In this document: positions 12,693 through 24,919 of the stretch, one piece after another
Numbering within the stretch: position 1 is the stretch's first letter
How the letters are laid out: each line of letters opens with the position of its first letter
Source: Hetaerina americana
Taxonomy: Eukaryota > Arthropoda > Insecta > Odonata > Calopterygidae
Direction: 5' to 3'
Assembly (NCBI GenBank): GCA_022747635.1
Contig: JAKTNV010000003.1
Location: 8,782,548-8,846,547, forward strand
Length of the DNA: 64,000 nucleotides
Position numbers and translations under genes: made by a program
Notes under the pieces: model-generated
Seen by the model: only the letters and a program-made list of their open reading frames with translations
What the model was told of the DNA's origin: nothing
Database searches by the model: none

Positions 12693-13341
12693 TGGGGGCT
12701 TTCAAAGGAACAAGATGTTGTGATGAAATGCCGTACATACAATGTCACAGGTATTCGTAGTTGTGCTCGACACGCCACAATCCACAAGGTTAAAGCCAAT
12801 TATATTCACTTAGGCTGTTTATGCCTTAGACAAATTCCAAAGAAACTGCGGAAGATGCCGCAACTCGCGGTGCCGGTGTCTCGTTTCCCAAAAGTTCTTC
12901 ATTGCAGCGTCAAACTCAGAGCTGAGAATTCGTAAATTGTCCTGTCTCATCTTTGTCGAAATTATCCTCTTCCTCCAGTATTTTTATATGTATTTCTCTT
13001 CCGTCATAATATTTTTTAAATACAATTTACATCTCTTCACTTTTTCTTCATATGCAATAAGAATTTAACCATTGATATTCGGAATGGCATTGAGATTTGC
13101 CGGGCGTTCATTTACGTAGTGTCTCACAGTTCTGTTAGCACCGTTCACTTTTCCCTGTACATGAATATCCTGCATGCATTTTGTCGTCATCCTAGTCCGT
13201 CAGGTTGTAAACGAGTGCGGAATCTGTGGGTTCAGCTGCTATCTTTAGGATATTAATACTTAAGTGATAATGTAGGAAGCTTTTCACTCTCATTGCAGCA
13301 TTCTTCGCAGCGTTATGCCCAATCCCGTATTTCCGTTTCCA

Positions 13342-13371
13342 ATCATTAACGCAGGCTCCTGCGTTAATGAT
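13342..13371. repeat. Perfect 14-bp palindrome with 2-nt centre
   Basis: ATCATTAACGCAGG is followed by CT and then by its exact reverse complement. It is GC-rich at the core and could form a tight hairpin or cruciform, or bind a dimeric factor. A 63-codon minus-strand frame (13192-13383) begins beside it but matches nothing I know. Confidence 0.7.
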
Positions 13372-13649
13372 CGTGTAGCTCATGCTTCAAAAGTCTCCCT
13401 CTTCGGAACATTTCATTTCATCCTAAGATATTAAATTCCATTCTACGATTCTCCGCGTTTACGTTATACTCGTATTGTTATTGACTGGACATTCCAATTT
13501 TCTATCGTAAATGTTTGACACATATGACTGATATATTCTATCCTGTAGTCTCCTCTTGACTCCCTCCCTCAAGATCCAGATGAGGGATTAGTTTACTTCC
13601 GGAATAGTTTACTAAAAGAGGACTCCATTAGGTCTCATATGATTCAATT

Positions 13650-13745
13650 AAAGAAAAATGCAAATTTTAAGAGCAGCTGCTCCTCGGGATGGTGATGTGG
13701 TGGTTTCCCGCTGTCTTCCGCATCTCAGTCCTGCAGACGTTAAGG
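13650..13745 (-). mobile_element. Possible LINE/SINE tail fragment
   Basis: Read on the minus strand, the segment CTGAGATGCGGAAGACAGCG followed by GGGAAACCACCACAT and CCCGAGGAGCAGCTGCTC has the mid-GC, codon-like texture of the 3' end of an interspersed retroelement and differs from its AT-rich surroundings. I assign it by texture and resemblance only. It could belong to the same retroelement as the reverse-transcriptase relic about 1.2 kb away, which is also on the minus strand. Confidence 0.3.
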
Positions 13746-14315
13746 TAATTTTTACCATAATGAGTTGAGTTTTGCTGTACCGACTAATGACGCCTTCGCT
13801 TTCACTCGTATACATACATAAATACTGCAACCCTTTCCTGTGGGTAATAAGCGTTCTATTGTTTGATGGCAGCCACTCGCCAAGTCACAGCATCCGAAGA
13901 GGTTTTCGTAGAATTTTCAGGCAATCTTGCCCGAGGTAAGTCCAAATACCGTCGCCAATTGTTTGCGGCTTCGCAGTGCAGTCACATTTTTTGTTGATAA
14001 ACCGTTGATTTTAAGGTCAGCCCACTATGCTCAACTCCACAGATACACTCGACGGCTGCAAGCTCAGTCAAGAACGAAATGATGTAGCTGGTTAAAGGAA
14101 ATAAAGCTGCGTTATTCTCATGATATTGCGGAGCTGCAGAAACGTTCCATAAGGGAAGAACATCGAAGAAGTAACTGAGAAACTTATTTGTTGATCATCT
14201 TGACGAGAACATACGTATTCGGTATTGTATGGTATATGAGAAACCTTTGATACTGATAGAAATGCTCCTATTTCTGGGTGAAAAGGGTTAGACCCGCCGA
14301 GATGTATTGTAAAAT

Positions 14316-14352
14316 ATCGCCTGTACATCGCCTGTATGTATCGCCTGTATGT
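14316..14352. repeat. Short tandem repeat, 13-bp unit
   Basis: Three head-to-tail units of ATCGCCTGTATGT are present: 14316-14326 (shortened to 11 bp), 14327-14339 and 14340-14352. The last two are identical. Confidence 0.8.
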
Positions 14353-14852
14353 AGCTTTACTCGCAGATTAATGAAGCAGAATAAATATGTAGTCTAAGCC
14401 TGGATGCGTTTTGGAAGCCGATGTACGCATAGCTTTCTCTTTCTCGTTTTCCCGTGGATATCTCGGACGGTAAACTCTCCTTAAGCGTCGCTATTTAGAT
14501 TTTATTCAAATGTTTCCTTGATGAGGTTACGCGTTGAGGAAAGTTTCACGAGATCACCATCTTTATGAAGTACCTTTTTTTTTGACGGCGGTGTAGTCCC
14601 CTGAATACCATTTGGGCGTCTCGTTTTCTTTCGCTCTTTAAGGCCAAGGCTGATGCCCATTCTTTTATTCCTTGCTGCATACTCCCAAACTCTTCCCCAA
14701 TCCCACCATTTTGCCTTCACCAACACGCCCTTTCCCCTCCATCCTCTTCAAGAATTTTCTTTTTCCCTTATTTTTTCATGAGTGCCTTTATCTGAAGGAG
14801 TTCCTCTGCTGTCCTCCCTCAAACACATAAACTCTTCTTACTGTGCTTTTGG

Positions 14853-14889
14853 GTGTGTATGTATATATATGCATGTATATGTATGTATG

Positions 14890-14955
<66 letters not shown>

Positions 14956-14969
14956 TATATATATATATT
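14853..14969. repeat. Compound (TA)n / (TG)n microsatellite
   Basis: A pure AT run occupies 14897-14947. It is flanked by TG/TATG-rich sequence on the left and CACACA plus further AT on the right. Open frames across it encode only alternating Tyr-Ile and are not genes. Confidence 0.95.
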
Positions 14970-15033
14970 TCTTCGAAATGGAATGCTCTTCGGCGACGCA
15001 CAAGTATATAAAACCACAGGTGTAGATTTTTAA

Positions 15034-15141
15034 AAACATAGAAACACAAAGAAAGAACAATCTGATTCTGATGACGATGGTCGAGCCGTCGAAACGTCAA
15101 AACTACATATGTGGGTGTCCTTTCTTTGTGTTTCTATGTTT
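15034..15141. repeat. Inverted repeat, perfect 22-bp arms
   Basis: The arms are 15034-15055 (AAACATAGAAACACAAAGAAAG) and its exact reverse complement at 15120-15141, with a 64-bp loop. Looser similarity continues outward on both sides, including an ACAGAT/ATCTGTG-like block, giving imperfect arms of about 50 bp. The loop has a short GC-rich core near 15070-15100. This is probably a small foldback MITE inserted beside the TA microsatellite. Confidence 0.65.
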
Positions 15142-15149
15142 AAAAAAAT

Positions 15150-16200
15150 ATAAATCTGTGTTTATATATATAAATATGAATATATTTCTACATACATATA
15201 TACATTTTAGAGAGAAACATTCAAATTTTCCCTTTTAAAATCTGATAATTTTAAGTTGATGGGCACATCATGTAGTGTTTTCCATTCTACTTATTTTTTG
15301 CTAAACATGGAAAATCTTTATAGTTGTCCCGGCATATAATGGGGGAACCATTCCCATTTAATATCGGTCTTAAGGATTTAAAAATCACGTAAATAAATTT
15401 TCGTCTATATAACTGTATTATCGGGGCCACATTCGATGAAAGACAAAGAGTAAGATATGATATGAAATATCTAGTGCTAAAAATCATTGATATAAAATTT
15501 TCATTATAATTTATATTGATCTAACAATTATCCCAGTCAAGTTTACTCTCGTAGTAAAAAGTTATTTTAAGTGTCGTAATGTGAAACCTCGAAATGTAAG
15601 TTAAAAAGTTGTAAATAACTGTCAAATTATTTGTAATGGGAAGACTCTCTGGGACTTTTTGGTACCTGATATTAGTCTAATAAGAAACCAGAGTCAAAAA
15701 TTGTGTCTTCCGTGAAGTTATTGTAAACAATGAAATCGTATATCTCGATCAACTAGATGTAATTGGCAGAAAATATGTTTTGCGTGATTCAGAGTCGTCC
15801 ATTAAACCGTGTTACCTAAGACCCCATGTTTGGGGAGAAGAATTTAAGATGATAGGGAATGCAATGCTAATTCGCTTTGATAATCCTGTAAATGAACTAT
15901 TTCTAAGTAAAGGGCAGTCAAAATAAATTATTTTCAAAATTTGCGGAAAAAACATCAACAAAAGGGGGAAATACTGGGATAGGATGAAGAATTGATTTTA
16001 TAAATGTAAAATGTCAGAGGAAGAATAGTCTGAAATAGAGAAATAGGATTGCAAAGACAGACCAGTCAGTACATGCCTAAATACCAGTGGTCATAATGAT
16101 GCGAGGAAATACGCCCTGGAAGTAAACCTGGATAAAAGTTGGCCGAGAGCGGAGCCATTTATCGATGGTCGACTGAAAAAAACGGGTTACTATTGCGGGA
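15150..16200. other. AT-rich stretch, nothing recognised
   Basis: Plain AT-rich sequence without open frames of note. No repeat or RNA signature is seen. Confidence 0.4.
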
Positions 16201-16204
16201 GAAC

Positions 16205-16490
16205 GCTAATGTGAAACTGGCTCGGCTCTGACATATGAGGTGGCCTCCGGCAAACTCAACCGAGAGCGCCTTTTATGTGTAGCGCTCGACTTTCTTCCCG
16301 ATGACTCCACCTCCTCGCCCCCTTGCCCACTACCAAGCATTTCGGTGAACCCATCATGCCTTTCTCCTCCTCTTATGCGCGTCGTCATCATCACGCTTAT
16401 CTGCTCCCACCTTCCCCGACTTCCCCTTGAATTTCCGTGTCATTGGTGTACCGAACTCTTTGCTGGTGATCTACGTAAATTCTCTCTTAC
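16205..16490. other. GC-rich, pyrimidine-rich island
   Basis: CpG-containing, C/T-rich on the plus strand. Two overlapping open frames on opposite strands (84 and 62 codons) are compositional. No domain is recognised. Confidence 0.4.
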
Positions 16491-17070
16491 TTGATAAAAA
16501 TGAAAACTCACGTCGTATTTATTATTATATCAAAGGAGATGTTTTATTCATTCAAAGATAACCTACCCCGCCAAGAAATGCCCAAGGTCTTCCACCTAAA
16601 ATTATGTTGCATATTTAAGGTATTTCATATGCCACTAACCTATACTGGGTGAGGAATTAAACAATTCAAGTCACGGGAATATGTTCCTCTGCCGTAAACG
16701 GGTTTCCAGGAGGTTCGGGCATTCATTCCTTCACAGCATGTGATTAGATGGAAGTTTGCGAGATAATTTTCTTGATTGGAGTAATGAAGTCTGGTTAGCA
16801 AACGTTTGCTCTTCCCTCGGGACTACAGTGCTGCCACTTCTTATTGAAGAGAATTCAATCGGAAATTAAAAAATGAGTTACCTCTTCTGACGAAATCGAG
16901 CTTACCTTTGTATCTGGTTATCAGGTTTTCAATCAGCTAAAATCATCCAACACCGTTTTTCTATAAACAAATGCATATATAAACTTGCTATTTGAATTGA
17001 AAAGCGAAACATGAAGGAAAAAGGCAAAGAAAGTATTTCGGTGGCCCTTTATATAATCAGTGAGTCAGAA

Positions 17071-17137
17071 ATATATATATATGTAATATATATATATAAT
17101 ATATATATATACATACATATATATATATATGTGTGTG
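17071..17137. repeat. (TA)n microsatellite, interrupted
   Basis: AT dinucleotide runs broken by GTAA and ACATACAT, ending in GTGTGTG. It abuts the truncated SINE that follows. Confidence 0.95.
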
Positions 17138-17149
17138 CTCTGTGTCTGT

Positions 17150-17305
17150 GCAAGGTACTCTGGGCACCTGCAGCTACACCCTAGCTATGTGATTTTTCGA
17201 GTACCAGATCTTCCTGGGAAACCATAACCGGCACAAGGAAAGGAACTGGCCCCCTACACTGGGTGAACTCGACAATCACCTACCAAAGCGGCCTTCGGGA
17301 TGATT
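17150..17305 (+). mobile_element. tRNA-derived SINE (type A), 5'-truncated copy
   Basis: This copy begins at the equivalent of GCAAGGCACTCTGGGCACC and lacks the tRNA-like head. It shares the body blocks CTATGTGATTTTTCG, CTTCCTGGGAAACCATA, GGAAAGGAACTGGCCCC and a CGGCCTTCGGG end with the copies at 27206, 33086 and 56474. The 5' boundary lies against a TA microsatellite. Confidence 0.7.
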
Positions 17306-17584
17306 ACTGTGTTTATGATTAGATATAAATACAATATATAAATGTAATTACATATATGTGTATGCATATAAAAATACATGCACATCCACAGCTATTTCCT
17401 CATCAAATGTTACGCCAATATGTCTATGTAATATTAGTGAAAATGTAACTGAAATAAAGGCTCGTGGGAATAAATATATCCAGTATTTCGGACTCATCTC
17501 ATAATACATACTTAGCTAGTTGTTCTAGTATTAGTCATCTGTGCAGTCAATCTCCTAGATGCCTTGCGTTCCTTTTACTCCCAT

Positions 17585-17780
17585 TTTAGGCTCTTCGCTA
17601 CCCTTCCTTTTTAACTCTGTGGTTGTATTGAATGCTCCCTTTCATAACCTGCCCACACCCATTCCTCGCCTTTGACCTCGACCCCTCTGCTCCCCCTACC
17701 TGTCATGAGCTACTATCTCCCTCGTCCTCGTCCATCTCTTCTCAATCTTCCAGCCATCGTCGTTGGCTGCGTGATGAGAG
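17585..17780. other. GC-rich, pyrimidine-rich island
   Basis: C/T-rich on the plus strand (CCTCGTCC, CCATCTCTTCTC). Two overlapping frames (83 and 95 codons) run through it and show no recognisable domain. Confidence 0.35.
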
Positions 17781-17959
17781 AGTCATCCGGGCTCGCTTCC
17801 TTCTTTACTACATATATTTCTCCTCGGGGACTCAACATAACCCTGCAACGGGTTCTATCCACGGAGAGGAGATGCTTAATTAATCATTCGCTCAACTTCT
17901 ATCCGGTTATGGGAAAGAAATACGAGCTGCCAGCTAGGACATATTTTTATTTCCATTGA

Positions 17960-18880
17960 ATTCGTGCTTCCCTTCTCCCTACATGAATGAACTCTTTCCA
18001 TCGATGGACAATTGCGAAGTAAAGCAGGATAAGGTACGTGTGCGTAAGCGTTGTTTGGAATGATTTGACTCCCGCCATTATAAAATAAATCTTAAAACTC
18101 GAGTTTTTCCATTCCAAACAAAAATACCTTTGCCCTGTGGATACATTTGGTACACGTGATAAGTAATCGTACAAAAATTGGTGTGGATGGAAAAATAAAT
18201 TATTGATTTTTAAGGGTTTTAAGTGGGTCGCAGAAGAATGAAGTTTGACTTGCCATGATGAAGGCCACTATAAAGTACAATACAAGAGAGCAAGTTCCTG
18301 TTCATTTAAAGCCAATCAACCAGAGCCTGCGACATATTTCCTTTTCATCATGAGATAAGCGTGAGCTTCCCGGCATCTAATTTTTGGCTGTTTAAAATAA
18401 TTTTGCAGCATTAGCATCTCATTTTTATAACTATACGTAAGAAGGGTGTAGACATTGCTCATAGTGCCAAACGAAACTGTACCATATTACCATATTTGGA
18501 TCTCAGACTTAACTTTGGCAATACATTTTGTTGTACAATAAAAATTTGTAAAAGTAAAAGTTGTAAAATAAATTTTATCCAGTTGAAAAGTGCTACTATC
18601 AGTTATTCATTATGTTCGATTTTCACCACATCACGCCTGAAACTACTAAATTTGTTAACTTTAGAAAGTTTATTCAGGGTCTGAAGAGTTCTGAATAGCC
18701 TAGTTAGGCCAAACATTTAATGTCCCACGCTCAATCTGTGACGTAATAAAATTCTATTTAGGGAACGGGTTTCGTTCGACTATGTTGATGTAAATATTTT
18801 TGTGTCACCGACTTTTGAAGTAGTTAAACTCGTGGTCGACCTCAAAATACGAACTACTCCTCCCCTAAGTGCTGTAAATG
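17960..18880. other. AT-rich stretch, nothing recognised
   Basis: No mobile-element, RNA or exon signature was found. Confidence 0.4.
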
Positions 18881-18889
18881 GAATACGCT

Positions 18890-19310
18890 ACTTCTTTTTC
18901 TGCCCTTTCCTATCCACCTTCCGTGCCGTTGCCATAAGTTAGGTGCCGTCAACTGTTAAATCTTCCCCACATTCTGTACGGAGTGTCCTGGGACCGCTGG
19001 AAACTAAATTACCCACGCCCCATGCGCTTTCGCTTGGCTCGCTAACTTTCGCTCTTTGCGCTCTTGTCCTCTGCCCTCTGCCTCGCCGGCACCTCTTTCC
19101 CCTCGCTCCTCCTCGCATCCCCAACAGACCTCACTTCCTCGCTTCCTCGGTCCCTATGCCGAACATTACAGTTTCCTTGCCCACCGCTCACCAGCCCTTC
19201 ATTCTTTCCTCTCTCCGCTACTCTCCCTAGCCTCGCATCCGCTCTCCATGGCTTCCTCTTCATATCCCTCACCTCTGCTCCTCACCCTCCCACCAATTTA
19301 GGGTGGATTT
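18890..19310. other. GC-rich, pyrimidine-rich island
   Basis: C/T-rich with CpG (CTCGCCGGCACC, CTCGCTCCTCCTCGC). Five overlapping frames on both strands, 61-95 codons long, are mutual shadows of one composition. No protein family is recognised. Confidence 0.4.
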
Positions 19311-19319
19311 AGAGACTTC

Positions 19320-20600
19320 TTGAGAAATAAAAGAAGGAGATATTCCTCACATTCGTCGGGAATATATTTTAAGGGAAGTATATATTTTTCCAAAATTATT
19401 CTGGTTCGTCTTGGTTATACCATGATAATATCTACTGTTACATTTAATTTTATCTAAGCTATTAATTTTTATTCGAAGGCGTAGAGTTGGGATGTGCCTG
19501 ATCAGATTTGGATACCAGCCTACCGGATCTCATTTCATTTTTATATTGTTTAGGTTTAAAGGTCTCACGAATACTCAGAATATAGCCATTTAACTTTAAC
19601 TGAGGTTACTTAAGGCTTCAATATCATTTTTAAGGATTATTTGGTATATATAGAACCTATTGATATTTCGTTTTATCTCTCTAAATTTAGTGATATAACT
19701 ATCACATGCATTAACCCAGAGGAAATATAAATGATAATTTGTGAAGTTAGAGTTGAATAGTACTTCCTGGAATACTTATTTCTAAAATTAAAGTGCAAAA
19801 ATCTTCATCTGATGCCAAATTCACACGTCATCGGGTCTCAAATTTGATGAAAGCGGCTGATCCTTTGTCTGCCGTGAATTGGTTAGCAGGCGATGACTTT
19901 CTAGAAGAAAAAGGAGGTCATTACTGCTTGTGAGTATTTTTAAACTTGAGTTAACTCTACATAACTAGACTTGCCTAATCATCAAGATTTTATTAAGCAG
20001 GCGAGACCTGAGTGAGTTGCTCTCTAATCTTCTCCGTATCCCATGGAGTGAAGAACAGGCAACATGAATAGGCCTGAATAGAGAGCGCATTGGTTAATGT
20101 TAAAAAAAATCTAAGAATATTTTTAACTTAAAACTCGAAGGCACAAAATAGTAGATTCCGGTTCAGCCTTAGTGGCGGCAGGTTATCAATTTTTCCACAC
20201 CGTCGATATTAGACGAGGTCTATGAGGTCGGTGATTAGGGTAGAGTTGATGAGTAAGTCAGTCAGACTGCAGGGGTCGTCTATTTCTTCAGCCCTCACTT
20301 AAATCCAAGTCGACTTCTGTGAGTGAATGTTAAGCGATGTGTAATTGCATGAATAGAAGAAATATTAATACTTTCTGTAGCACAAATTGAGTTTTTGTTT
20401 TTTTAATGGTGCATCAGCAATTACTTTAATGTTATCGGTACTTCTGTCTAACACTGAGAGTTTTTATTGTGAAACCGTATAAAATCAGTAACAGATGAAT
20501 ATTTTCAAGCTTAAAGCTATTTCATTTTAAATTAAATATGATTTTACTAGCTCACAAAGCTTATTTATTGTTACTTACTCTATGAAACGTCCAAGGGGCT
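19320..20600. other. AT-rich stretch, nothing recognised
   Basis: AT-rich sequence with a few mid-GC patches (19820-19900 and 20160-20300). I could not assign these to any element. Confidence 0.35.
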
Positions 20601-20604
20601 GGTG

Positions 20605-21440
20605 TGATCACCCCATTTATTCGCCTCCTAAATTCCCTCCGGCCATCGCCCGCCACCCCTTCTTCCTTCGGGACCATATGAGGTCGTCCAAGATTCTTCC
20701 GACCCTAGTCGTCTTCCGCTTCACTCAACAACGATAAAAGAAGATTCCTGTCCACGCAACGTCGCGCATGATTGCGTCTTCACTTGTCTACCATCCCTTC
20801 ATTCCAGTCTCCCTAGACTCGTCTTTCATCTCTCTATTCTCTCTTTCATCTCTTCTCCTCCTCCTTCTTCTTGGCGCGGCACACCCTTCAACTCACCACC
20901 ATCTCCGAGAACCAACGGGAGTCATTTTATCTCTCTCGGTAATGCAATTTTCTTCCCTTCCGGTCTCCGTTGATGAGTCTCCTCAAGATGGACAGCTGGG
21001 TGAAGAGGTGTGGGGACCCTCTCACCCCCCGGCTTTCTCTCTCTCTGTCTCTGGAGGAGGTGGATGCGGAAGGGAAGAATGAGGGAGAGAGAGGGTAAAG
21101 GCGCCGGAAGGATGAGCTGAAGAGGAGCAAGACCTTGAAGACGGCGAATATCGGGAATACGTTCTCGCGCTCGTCGGGAGGTTCCTCGCGGAGTTGGGCG
21201 GGGAGGATTCACTCGAGTTTAAATGCCTCCCGCAAGCAATCGGACGCAAATCCTCGTCCACACTCACTCCATCGAGGGTTCAACGTGGGAGTGGGCGCAT
21301 AAGATGACCGGAGTGGTGAAGAGGAACGCTGGAAGAAAGGGGGATGGGGAGAGAAGGAAAGAGCCGTGGACGGCCAAATCATTTTTGCCTGCTCTCGTAG
21401 GTAACTTCCTTGATGCCATTCAACTTAAATGAAGTTTACG
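20605..21440. other. GC-rich island with pyrimidine-to-purine switch
   Basis: From about 20770 to 20930 the plus strand is pyrimidine-rich. After about 20990 it becomes purine-rich (GAGGAGGTGGATG, GGGAGAGAGAGGG). CpG is frequent. Frames of 60-104 codons on both strands are low in complexity. The C-then-G skew pattern is like that of unmethylated bidirectional promoters, but I see no TATA or initiator I would trust. Confidence 0.45.
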
Positions 21441-21499
21441 TGACCTGGCCGGAAGAGAGAGCATCGAGGAACTTAAAATAACTCGTCAAAATCTCGTCT

Positions 21500-23780
21500 C
21501 ACATTGGAAATTATAAACGTTGGCGTGTGAGCGGTAGTCTCTTGAGTGATACCCATTTTCCAGTTAAAACGCTTTCGAGTTTCATTTAGAAGTCGTTAGC
21601 AATGGAGAAGTTAGTGAAATGAGCTAACCTTTTAATATTTTTATTCTGCATTTACGTTCCCTCATCGTTGGAGCGAAAGATCTTTCACACATCAATCACT
21701 TTAGTTGATATTTACTGGAGTCCTAACTAACCTAGTCGCGCTCCGGTAATCGAAAAGGAAAGAAACCACGTCCATAGGCTGTGTAAAATATGTTCCTTAT
21801 CAACCACCAGGTTTATTTTACTCTGAAGAGTTAAATCTCTACCAAGTGAGCCTCGCAGTTTATTTAAGAGAGGATATGTCATATGTTAAAAAGTATTAGC
21901 CTGGAGTTTGAGTAGTTCGTATGAGGAAAACTAAGATACTGCGAGAAAGATTTTTGAGCCAAAATTTATTATTACTGCTAATCATTTAAGAATCTTTAAT
22001 ATTTTTGACACTTTCTTTATGATATATTCTTCTGAATAGCATTTAACAGAGTTTTTTAGACAAAGAAAGAGTATCTATTGGGAGCTTTTCCAACACTAAG
22101 ATCGATAAACCTTATTGATTTGTTTTAACCTAGTTGAAAATGTATTCTCATTTTGAAAGTTATTTTCAAATTCTCTTGAAAAATACTTTTGGAAAAAATT
22201 AAATCAAAAAAATAATAAATTTTCCGAGGCACTTAAAAGCTATGATTTTAATAAAAATATTCCAATCTCGTTTATTTTTCTCTTGAAGAATTGAGTATAA
22301 AAAGTGTATAAGAATTCAACTTCTATGATGTTAAATATAATGGTAATTTTATTATTTCTTTTATATTTAAAATCATAAAAGTGGTAACCATAATTAATAA
22401 AAGACTGCCTTAATCTATTCCTCTTACGGTTTGTTAACTTTGTTACCTTGCATGGCTTTCGCGGAAAAATGAAATCAGTGACATTTTTATAAGATTAAAT
22501 AATATATCTTAAGACGAGAGACCGTTCAGTGTGTTTACATTTAAGCATTTCTTCATCTAAAATGCAAATTTTCATTTTTAAAGTAACCATATTTACAGCT
22601 AGAAACTATATTATGAGCTGTTATCAAGCCAGGCTGACTTGACTTTTATTTCGGTTTTCTAAAAAATTGAATATTTCGGTTTTAATTTTCTTCCGAAACG
22701 ATTAGTTTTTTTTGTGACTAATTAATATAAACAATCTATTCCTTGACTATATAATTTCTTAATTTTAGTTTTCTTCGAGAAGATTTAAAACTTCTCCATC
22801 GTTTTCTTAAGTTAGGAACGATATGAAATAATTCGGCTATTAAAAATTCCATCTTCTTTTTGGGAGAAAAATTCGTTCCTAGAAGTATAAAAATATCTAT
22901 AATATATTTATATGATAGAGAAAAGATATTCGAAGACAGTGCGGCACACCTAGACAGAGAGAATAACTAATTACAGCAATATACGAGATAAATTCGTTTT
23001 TGACTTCTATACTATAAATATTTGTAGGAGCTTCGAGGATTTTTATAAAATAGATAAAAATGCTTGCTGTAAAGTATCCTTGCAGTAGAGATAAAATTTT
23101 AACCCCTGATTTCGACGAAATAATGTCATTTCGCTTATTTATCCGTCTAACCAAATAGTTACGTTTGAAATTTTTCAAATCGCATTATGCTAAATCGTCT
23201 CATTTGTTCATGTGAGATTGTCATCATTGTTGACAATCATTTTTTCTTTTGTAAAACTACATTTTCGTTAAAAAGTATAGGTTTAATTAACCAATACCCA
23301 TTAAAATATGCGAAAATGGAGAGCAATTCTGAATATTGCAATGTTTTTCAAATGGAGATGGAGGTAAAAGTGGATGGAAACCTTAAAGAATATAATTCAT
23401 TTACACTGTACGATTCGACTTTTTGAAGATTTATTTATTTATAGGTATAAGTTACTTTAATAAGTAAGTGTGTATTAAAATAACTGATTTTCACTCAGTA
23501 TACATTTACACAAAGCACTGCTAAGTATACTCAATTGAATTCATAATCAGACGCAGAAAATCTTAAATTCTTCTCAATAGGTGAGTACGATGTCTTGAGT
23601 TTCATTGGTGAATTTAATTGACTCTAGACTAGATATAAATGTTGAGAAAATTCTTAAAAGTCCATATAATTCCTGGATCATTTTACCCACCGCATCGTGA
23701 AAAATGTATTTCTGGTTTCCGTCATTCATAGTTTAACCTTTCTCCAAATAATGCACATAAAGCTTCAAATAACGCTAATT
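21500..23780. other. AT-rich stretch, nothing recognised
   Basis: Very AT-rich, with frames up to 93 codons that read as low-complexity Ile/Tyr/Ser/Phe. No element is recognised. Confidence 0.4.
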
Positions 23781-23789
23781 ACAGGGCAA

Positions 23790-24910
23790 ACGTGCACATA
23801 TTTACCTTCTCTCCTGTCGACGCGCCCTTTTACCTTCCTTTCATGGATTACAATGTTCAAACGCATTTAAAAAAACGGACCAGGCGTTTACGTGGCGTCA
23901 TCGAAATTTCTCTCGCCAGCCGTCCCTCGCATGAGGCATTCATCCACCGGGATTATTTAATTTGCCGTTTCGCTTGTCCCCGCCTATGTCATGAACACAT
24001 CTGGCGGGATATCTCCATTAGCACGCACGAAATTTCCCGAGCTCGCCGGCTATGCGGTGAACTCCTCGCGCATCCCCATCAGGCCACCCTACCACACGCG
24101 CACGTACACCACGCCCCACCCCACCCACCCATTCGCGACCTTCCCACCCTCTACGCCCACGCGCCGGGGTCTCCATCCCTCCTTCATCAAACCTCCCCCT
24201 TCATTCGCTTTCCTGTCCCAAACCTCCCCCACACCCCTGACCCTCCAGATCTCGCCTTCACATCTCTTCCCCTTCATTCCATTTTCATTCTCGTCACTCC
24301 GACCCAATCGGAATTGTAATTTCCTACCACGACCAACCTTGAGGGAGGAATTAACGACGCAGTCCGTACTTCCGTACTAGCCATTATAAAATCGCGGTAC
24401 GCAGTTTTTCTAGGCTCGACGAAGTGTCTGCCGCCGGCGTTGGATGGCGACACTGAAATCCTCGTCGGAATATGCGTCCTCTGTCCTCTTGCGCTGGATA
24501 TACAGCAGGTTATGCCATCGCCGTTCAACTGTTAATGGTGCGCTTTCTCGAGTGCGGCACAACGGCATGGTACTTTTCCGCTGTGCACTTGTTTGGGGGA
24601 CTGTTTGGCGCGCATACGGACGACCACCTCTTCGCTCCCCCAACCCAGCTGTGGTCTGCCATGTCCTCGAGCGAGGTTGTGTGCCACGGTCCGTGTTGGC
24701 GCACCCGTTCTGCGTGCTCGCCTACTCGCCCGCTTTCGGTCGTCATAGACGAGTGCCCCAAAAGCGCATTTCAACCGACTTTGCCAGAGTTAAAGCTAGT
24801 CTTGATCCCCAGGAGATGTTCTGCCGCACGAGCTACCCCTCGTCTCTATGGGAATTCTCCAAGATCGTCGTCTTTTCCCTTAATGGAGCATGTCTAATTG
24901 TCACTAAGTG
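23790..24910. other. GC/CpG-rich island, partly pyrimidine-rich
   Basis: From 23800 to 24300 the plus strand is C-rich (ACCACGCCCCACCCCACCC). From 24400 to 24900 it is balanced and CpG-dense. Long open frames overlap: 23792-24319 (175 codons), 24444-24917 (157 codons) and 24472-24897 (141 codons). None shows a known domain. The balanced half is the least simple non-transposon sequence in the window, so a host exon here cannot be excluded. Confidence 0.4.
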
Positions 24911-24919
24911 TGCGTAAGG

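Noticed and set aside
14782..15100. Open frames rich in Tyr-Ile repeats
   Set aside because: They are translations of the (TA)n microsatellite in different frames.
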